Both the position numbers and the translations under genes were made by a program. A DNA stretch of 17,917 nucleotides from an uncultured Eubacteriales bacterium (GTDB lineage Bacteria; Bacillota; Clostridia; Oscillospirales; Acutalibacteraceae), in NCBI GenBank assembly GCA_958417225.1, contig CATZCM010000030.1:1-17917 (forward strand), written 5' to 3'. The notes under the pieces are model-generated. The model saw only the letters and a list, made by a program, of their open reading frames with translations, was not told the DNA's origin and did no database searches. Shown here piece by piece: positions 14,494 through 17,917 of this stretch. How positions within the stretch are numbered: position 1 is the stretch's first letter; the number at the start of each line of letters is the position of its first letter.

Positions 14494-15984
14494 ATGTCTA
14501 TAATAAAAATCCAAAAATTAACCTTCGCTTATGACAATAGCTACGATAACATCTTTGAAAATATTTCATTATCACTTGATACAAATTGGAAACTCGGGCT
14601 TACTGGACGCAACGGGTGTGGAAAAACTACTTTGTTAAAACTTTTAGCGGGAAAATACACATATCATGGAACTATTTCAAGTACTGCAAATTTTGAATAT
14701 TTTCCATTTCAAGTAAAAGATACGAAACAGTTTGCAATAGACATAATAAAGGAAAAATCTCATATTGAAGACTACGATTATTGGAAGATACAAAAAGAAT
14801 TATCATGTCTTAACGTAGACGAAAACATACTATATCAGCCATTCCAATCACTAAGTGGTGGAGAACAAATCAAAGTTTTGATTGTAAGTTTATTCCTAAA
14901 AGATAATTCTTTTCTGTTGATTGACGAACCAACTAATCACCTAGATATGACATCAAGGTGCGTTGTTAGCGACTATCTAAAACTAAAAAAAGGTTTTATT
15001 TTAGTATCACATGATCGTAATTTTTTAGATAATTGCATTGATCACATCATGGCAATAAACAAGACAAACATTGAAGTTCAAAAAGGCAATTTCTCATCGT
15101 GGTACCAAAACAAGCAAAATAAGGACAATTTTGAAATCACTCAAAACGAAAAACTAAAAAAAGAAATTGCTCAACTTGAAAAATCAGCTAAACAGAGTGC
15201 CCTATGGTCTAATAAAGCGGAAAAATCAAAAAAAGGTACTCGAAACTCTGGACTTCGTCCCGACAGGGGGTACGTTGGGCACAAAGCTGCAAAAATAATG
15301 AAACGTTCTAAAAACGCTGAACTAAAAAAACAAGCTGCAGTAGAAACAAAAACTAAACTTTTAAAAGACATTGAAACTGTATGCGATCTTAAACTAAATC
15401 CATTAACATACGATTCCACAAGACTAATTAATTCAAATAAACTTTCTTTATTTCGCGATCAAAAATGCATCTGTAAAAATATTTACTTAGAAGTGAATCA
15501 AGGTGATAGGATTGCCATCTGCGGTAGAAATGGTTGTGGAAAAACTACTATTTTAAAGTTCGTAAAAGGTGATGAAAAAATTATACCACAAGGTAATTAT
15601 AAAAAATCTCCAAATTTAAAGATATCTTATATTTCTCAAAACACTTCTCAATTAAGTGGAAATCTTTGTGATTTTGCAAAATACGAACAACTCAATGAAA
15701 GTCTATTCAAAACAATCTTATCTAAACTTAACATTCCACGTACTCAATTTGAAAGAGATATATCCAAATTCAGTGAAGGACAAAAAAAGAAGGTTTTAAT
15801 TGCAAAAAGTTTGTGTACTCCTGCACACATTTATCTGTGGGATGAACCTCTTAATTTTATAGATATTTTATCAAGAATGCAAATAGAAAATTTAATACTA
15901 AAATTCAAACCAACTTTAATCTTTGTGGAACATGATGAAACCTTCGTTAAGAACATTGCCACTAAACTAATTAATTTAACTTAA
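14494..15984 (+). CDS. ABC-F ribosomal protection protein, Lsa/CplR-like
   Basis: The 496-aa cytoplasmic protein has two ABC ATPase domains and no membrane segments. NBD1: Walker A GRNGCGKTT (38-46), signature LSGGE (120-124), Walker B LLIDEPTNHLD (141-151). NBD2: Walker A GRNGCGKTT (about 344-352), degenerate signature FSEGQ (about 426-430) and WDEPLNFID (about 449-457). The basic interdomain linker (about 205-290, with RPDRGYVGHKAAKIMKR) corresponds to the antibiotic resistance domain that reaches into the ribosome. FAYDN, DTNWKLGLTGRNG and DEPLNFID are typical of the Lsa/CplR group, which releases lincosamides, streptogramin A and pleuromutilins from the ribosome. The ATG at 14494 is chosen because AAAGGG lies 10 nt upstream; a GTG at 14485 almost touches that site. 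The attenuator leader supports an inducible resistance role. The exact drug spectrum is unknown. Confidence 0.9.
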   Translation: MSIIKIQKLTFAYDNSYDNIFENISLSLDTNWKLGLTGRNGCGKTTLLKLLAGKYTYHGTISSTANFEYFPFQVKDTKQFAIDIIKEKSHIEDYDYWKIQKELSCLNVDENILYQPFQSLSGGEQIKVLIVSLFLKDNSFLLIDEPTNHLDMTSRCVVSDYLKLKKGFILVSHDRNFLDNCIDHIMAINKTNIEVQKGNFSSWYQNKQNKDNFEITQNEKLKKEIAQLEKSAKQSALWSNKAEKSKKGTRNSGLRPDRGYVGHKAAKIMKRSKNAELKKQAAVETKTKLLKDIETVCDLKLNPLTYDSTRLINSNKLSLFRDQKCICKNIYLEVNQGDRIAICGRNGCGKTTILKFVKGDEKIIPQGNYKKSPNLKISYISQNTSQLSGNLCDFAKYEQLNESLFKTILSKLNIPRTQFERDISKFSEGQKKKVLIAKSLCTPAHIYLWDEPLNFIDILSRMQIENLILKFKPTLIFVEHDETFVKNIATKLINLT

Positions 15985-16061
15985 ATCCATACAAAAAGTG
16001 TTTTTAACCCCTATGTAAATTTTTTTCTTAAGTAGACTAGATATATCAAGTCAGTAATTGC

Positions 16062-16083
16062 AAACACTTAAAACCCAGTGTTT
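16062..16083. terminator. Weak hairpin downstream of the ABC-F gene
   Basis: AAACACT and AGTGTTT pair perfectly over 7 bp with an 8-nt loop, about 80 nt after the ABC-F stop. No T-run follows directly, so a terminator role is only possible. The rest of 15985-16140 shows nothing else. Confidence 0.25.
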
Positions 16084-16147
16084 ATATGGCCTTTCTCAAA
16101 TTTAACTATTTAAATCAAAATCTGTAACACTCTTTAAAGCGAATGAG

Positions 16148-16153
16148 TATAAT
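16148..16153 (+). promoter_or_regulatory. Possible -10 box of the small Cys-rich gene
   Basis: TATAAT lies 34 nt before the ATG. No good -35 is present at the normal distance (TGTAAC at 16123-16128 is the closest), so another sigma factor or an activator may be involved. Confidence 0.45.
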
Positions 16154-16187
16154 AGTTAATGAAAAACACGAAAGGAGAATGTGCCAT

Positions 16188-16286
16188 ATGTGTAATGGAT
16201 TCGGCGGGGGTTGCTCCTGGGTAATCATACTCATTTTGATATTGTGTTGCTGCTGCAACAACAATGACAATGATTGCTGCTGCTAA
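16188..16286 (+). CDS. Very small Cys-rich membrane peptide (32 aa)
   Basis: ATG to TAA encodes 32 residues: a Gly-rich head (MCNGFGGGCSW), a short hydrophobic helix (VIILILIL), a run of four Cys, an Asn/Asp segment (NNNDND) and three final Cys. AAAGGAG (16171-16177) lies 10 nt upstream, a TATAAT box stands before it and a strong hairpin follows, so it is a complete transcription unit. Similar tiny Gly-hydrophobic-Cys peptides occur in many clostridial genomes, and the layout recalls the YjcZ-type sporulation peptides of Bacillus, though the Cys clusters differ. Its function is unknown; metal binding or membrane-surface cross-linking are guesses. Nine Cys in 32 residues is extreme. Confidence 0.7.
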   Translation: MCNGFGGGCSWVIILILILCCCCNNNDNDCCC

Positions 16287-16296
16287 TTAATTTTAA

Positions 16297-16334
16297 AGCG
16301 AGACTGTTATTAATTACAGTCTCGCTCGACTTTT
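16297..16334 (+). terminator. Terminator of the small Cys-rich gene
   Basis: AGCGAGACTGT and ACAGTCTCGCT form a perfect 11-bp stem around TATTAATT, followed after CGAC by TTTT. It begins 11 nt after the stop of the 32-aa ORF. Confidence 0.8.
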
Positions 16335-16361
16335 ATAGTGAATTTTTCGTATAAATATACA

Positions 16362-16390
16362 TTGACAAAAAAACATATATGTATTAAACT
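16362..16390 (+). promoter_or_regulatory. Sigma-A promoter of the GAGIGGG-repeat protein gene
   Basis: TTGACA (16362-16367) is 17 nt from TAAACT (16385-16390). The spacer contains the palindrome ACATATATGT, which may or may not be an operator. Confidence 0.65.
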
Positions 16391-16468
16391 AAAATCGATT
16401 AACCTTTTCACAAATAAAACTACAATAAACTTAAAAATCCATTTAATTAAATACAAAGGAGCTATATC

Positions 16469-17659
16469 ATGAAACAAGTAAACTTAAAAAAATACATATT
16501 TCTTCCGGTTATATTCTTTGCCATTATCATACTTTTTACAATAAATCAAAAGGTCCATGCCGATGAATATCTCGTCGTTTTAAATTCTCTTAGCCAAAAA
16601 ACAACAATTGAAAGCGGAACCCATAAAGATACTCTTAAATTAAAAAATGATGAATCTATAATAGATAACATTCCTTATACAGACGAAATAATAATTACAG
16701 GAAAAACAGAAAGTGGATTTATAATAGTAGAAAGAAATGTTCCCTATGCTAATATCACATTTTTAAATTTATCAATTGACACGTCATACATACGCAATCA
16801 GGCTGCATTTTTAATAGACTCAAACTCAAACGTACAAATAAATCTTAAGGGCAAAAATTTTCTTAAATCTGGAAATAACTTTGCAGGGCTTCAAGTAAAC
16901 GAATGCTCTACTCTATGCATTTATTCTGAATCAAATGAAAATAATTTAACTGCAATCGGCGGAATAAATAGTGCTGGAATTGGTAGCGGATGTACAATGT
17001 TTGGATCAGCTAAATCAAATTCTCACGCTGGCACGATTATTATTTTAGGTGGAACCATCAACGCTTTTGGTGGCGCTTGCGGTGCTGGCATAGGTGGTGG
17101 ATATAAATCTGGTAGTAGTATAATAGATATTCAAGGTGGAATCATAAAAGCAATTGGCGGAAATTCTGCGGCTGGAATCGGAGGTGGAAAAGAAGGTTCT
17201 GGTTCTATAACAAAAATTACAAATGCAGATGTTACCGTAACAGTTAAATGTGATGAAAAAAATGAAAGCGGTGCAGGTATTGGTGGTGGAGCAAAAGCGG
17301 AAAGTGGTATGATTATTATAACACATTCAACGATAAAAGCTAGTGGTGGAATTTGCAGTAGCATTTCGTGTGGAGCAGGTATTGGTGGTGGAGCACATGC
17401 AAAATCTAATATCATTAGTATAACACAAAGCGTTATATATTCAAACAGTTCATCTGGAGCAGGTATTGGTGGTGGATTTGGTGCAACATACCAGCGTATA
17501 GAAATTAATCATTCATCCGTAACTTCAAAAAGTAATACAGGTTCTGGAATCGGTGGCGGGTATAATTCTAGAATTGATAAAAACAGTAGTATTTGCATAC
17601 TTGAAAGCACTCTTTGTGTTTCAAGTATTTCCATAGGAAATAGAATTAAGCTCACGTGA
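16469..17659 (+). CDS. Secreted GAGIGGG-repeat surface protein (beta-solenoid-like)
   Basis: The 396-aa product starts at ATG 7 nt after AAAGGAG. Residues 1-31 are a signal peptide ending KVHA. The region 60-165 is rich in short beta-strand patterns (IIITGKTESGFIIVE, VQINLKGKN). From residue 168 there are seven copies of the motif (S/G/A)-(A/S)-G-I-G-(G/S)-G, at about 168, 205, 234, 268, 302, 330 and 358, one per 28-37 residues, alternating with strands such as GTIIILGGTINAFGG. This is the pattern of secreted clostridial proteins with carbohydrate-binding-like or parallel beta-helix repeats. Those are usually longer and often end in further domains or an LPxTG anchor; here the protein stops 32 residues after the last repeat with no anchor. 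It may be short by nature or truncated. The ligand is unknown. Confidence 0.85.
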   Translation: MKQVNLKKYIFLPVIFFAIIILFTINQKVHADEYLVVLNSLSQKTTIESGTHKDTLKLKNDESIIDNIPYTDEIIITGKTESGFIIVERNVPYANITFLNLSIDTSYIRNQAAFLIDSNSNVQINLKGKNFLKSGNNFAGLQVNECSTLCIYSESNENNLTAIGGINSAGIGSGCTMFGSAKSNSHAGTIIILGGTINAFGGACGAGIGGGYKSGSSIIDIQGGIIKAIGGNSAAGIGGGKEGSGSITKITNADVTVTVKCDEKNESGAGIGGGAKAESGMIIITHSTIKASGGICSSISCGAGIGGGAHAKSNIISITQSVIYSNSSSGAGIGGGFGATYQRIEINHSSVTSKSNTGSGIGGGYNSRIDKNSSICILESTLCVSSISIGNRIKLT

Positions 17660-17746
17660 ATAAAATTTTCGGAATTGTTACAAAACATAAGATGAGTATG
17701 AATTTTCTCGCATATATACCTAAGAAATAGTACTTTTGTTACATGA

Positions 17747-17801
17747 GTAGAATCGCGGGCATTACAATTTTGTATTACACTGATTTGGGTTGCGCGAATT
17801 A
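17747..17801 (+). repeat. 55-bp direct repeat, copy 1
   Basis: The block starts GTAGAATCGCGGGCATTACA and ends TTGGGTTGCGCGAATTA. It is identical over 55 bp to 17863-17917 and is GC-richer than its surroundings. Related sequence upstream (GTACTTTT at 17730, also at 17845) extends the similarity imperfectly to the left, indicating a 116-bp repeating unit. It contains the palindrome TACAATTTTGTA. Confidence 0.85.
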
Positions 17802-17862
17802 AAAGTTTTTTGCATTCTTTTTTCAAAAAAGTAAAAATAAGATGGTACTTTTCACTACATAG

Positions 17863-17917
17863 GTAGAATCGCGGGCATTACAATTTTGTATTACACTGAT
17901 TTGGGTTGCGCGAATTA
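17863..17917 (+). repeat. 55-bp direct repeat, copy 2, ending at the window edge
   Basis: This copy is identical to 17747-17801 and stops exactly at the last base of the window, so the array may continue. Between the copies lies an A/T-rich segment with a CTTTTTT/AAAAAAG palindrome (about 17817-17831). No gene is visible from 17660 to 17917. Confidence 0.85.

Noticed and set aside
17045..17826. Minus-strand frames rich in Pro/Thr/Cys opposite the GAGIGGG protein and over the end repeats
   Set aside because: Their composition mirrors the Gly codons of the real gene, and there is no start signal. They are antisense shadows.
17747..17917. CRISPR-like repeat-spacer layout
   Set aside because: There are only two copies, the repeat is 55 bp, the flanking similarity continues into the would-be spacer, and no cas gene is present. 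A 116-bp tandem unit explains it better.

Overview
The window is AT-rich DNA from a Gram-positive anaerobe, most likely a member of the Clostridia (Bacillota). The grounds are strong AAGGAG-type ribosome binding sites, sigma-A promoters of the form TTGACA-N17-TATAAT, an rpsF-ssb-rpsR operon, a WapA/Rhs-type N-terminal domain, a clostridial-style Lsa/CplR-like ABC-F protein and a very small Cys-rich membrane peptide. Long gene-poor gaps with decayed coding DNA, paralogous secreted Sel1-repeat proteins and an organophosphate:phosphate antiporter together suggest a host-associated, possibly intracellular, genome under reduction. That lifestyle is an inference; nothing here names a species.

Layout. 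1-3878 (+): the tail of an unknown gene overlaps by one base an exported 195-aa protein, which is followed by a 1043-aa secreted multidomain protein. The large protein combines a WapA-like domain, two tandem WSPD domains, a C39-like cysteine peptidase, a PD-(D/E)xK nuclease-like domain and a terminal membrane helix. Two hairpins separate it from a convergent secreted amidase-like papain-fold protein (4109-4723, -). 5155-6603 (+): an OPA-family MFS antiporter for sugar phosphate or glycerol phosphate. 6722-7608: no intact gene, probable decayed coding DNA. 7666-8910 (-): rpsF-ssb-rpsR, with a probable IS605/TnpB 3'-end (omega-RNA-like) remnant between ssb and rpsR and a palindrome over the promoter -10.

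9629-14200 (+): two paralogous exported Sel1-repeat proteins of 471 and 735 aa. Their promoters, about 110-nt leaders and downstream flanks are also related, so the whole locus appears duplicated. The shorter copy ends at an amber codon exactly where the repeat consensus has Gln. 14244-15984 (+): an Lsa/CplR-like ABC-F ribosome protection protein, preceded by a leader that has a 6-codon ORF and three mutually exclusive RNA arms, the hallmark of ribosome-mediated attenuation. 16188-16286: a 32-aa Cys-rich peptide gene with its own terminator. 16469-17659 (+): a secreted protein with seven GAGIGGG repeats. The right edge holds two identical 55-bp repeats 116 bp apart, the second ending exactly at the last base, which suggests a tandem array and an assembly break.

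The most unusual items are the chimeric toxin-like protein without an obvious downstream immunity gene, the ABC-F attenuator, the duplicated Sel1 locus with a conserved mini-ORF in its leader, and the mobile-element RNA scar inside a ribosomal-protein operon.
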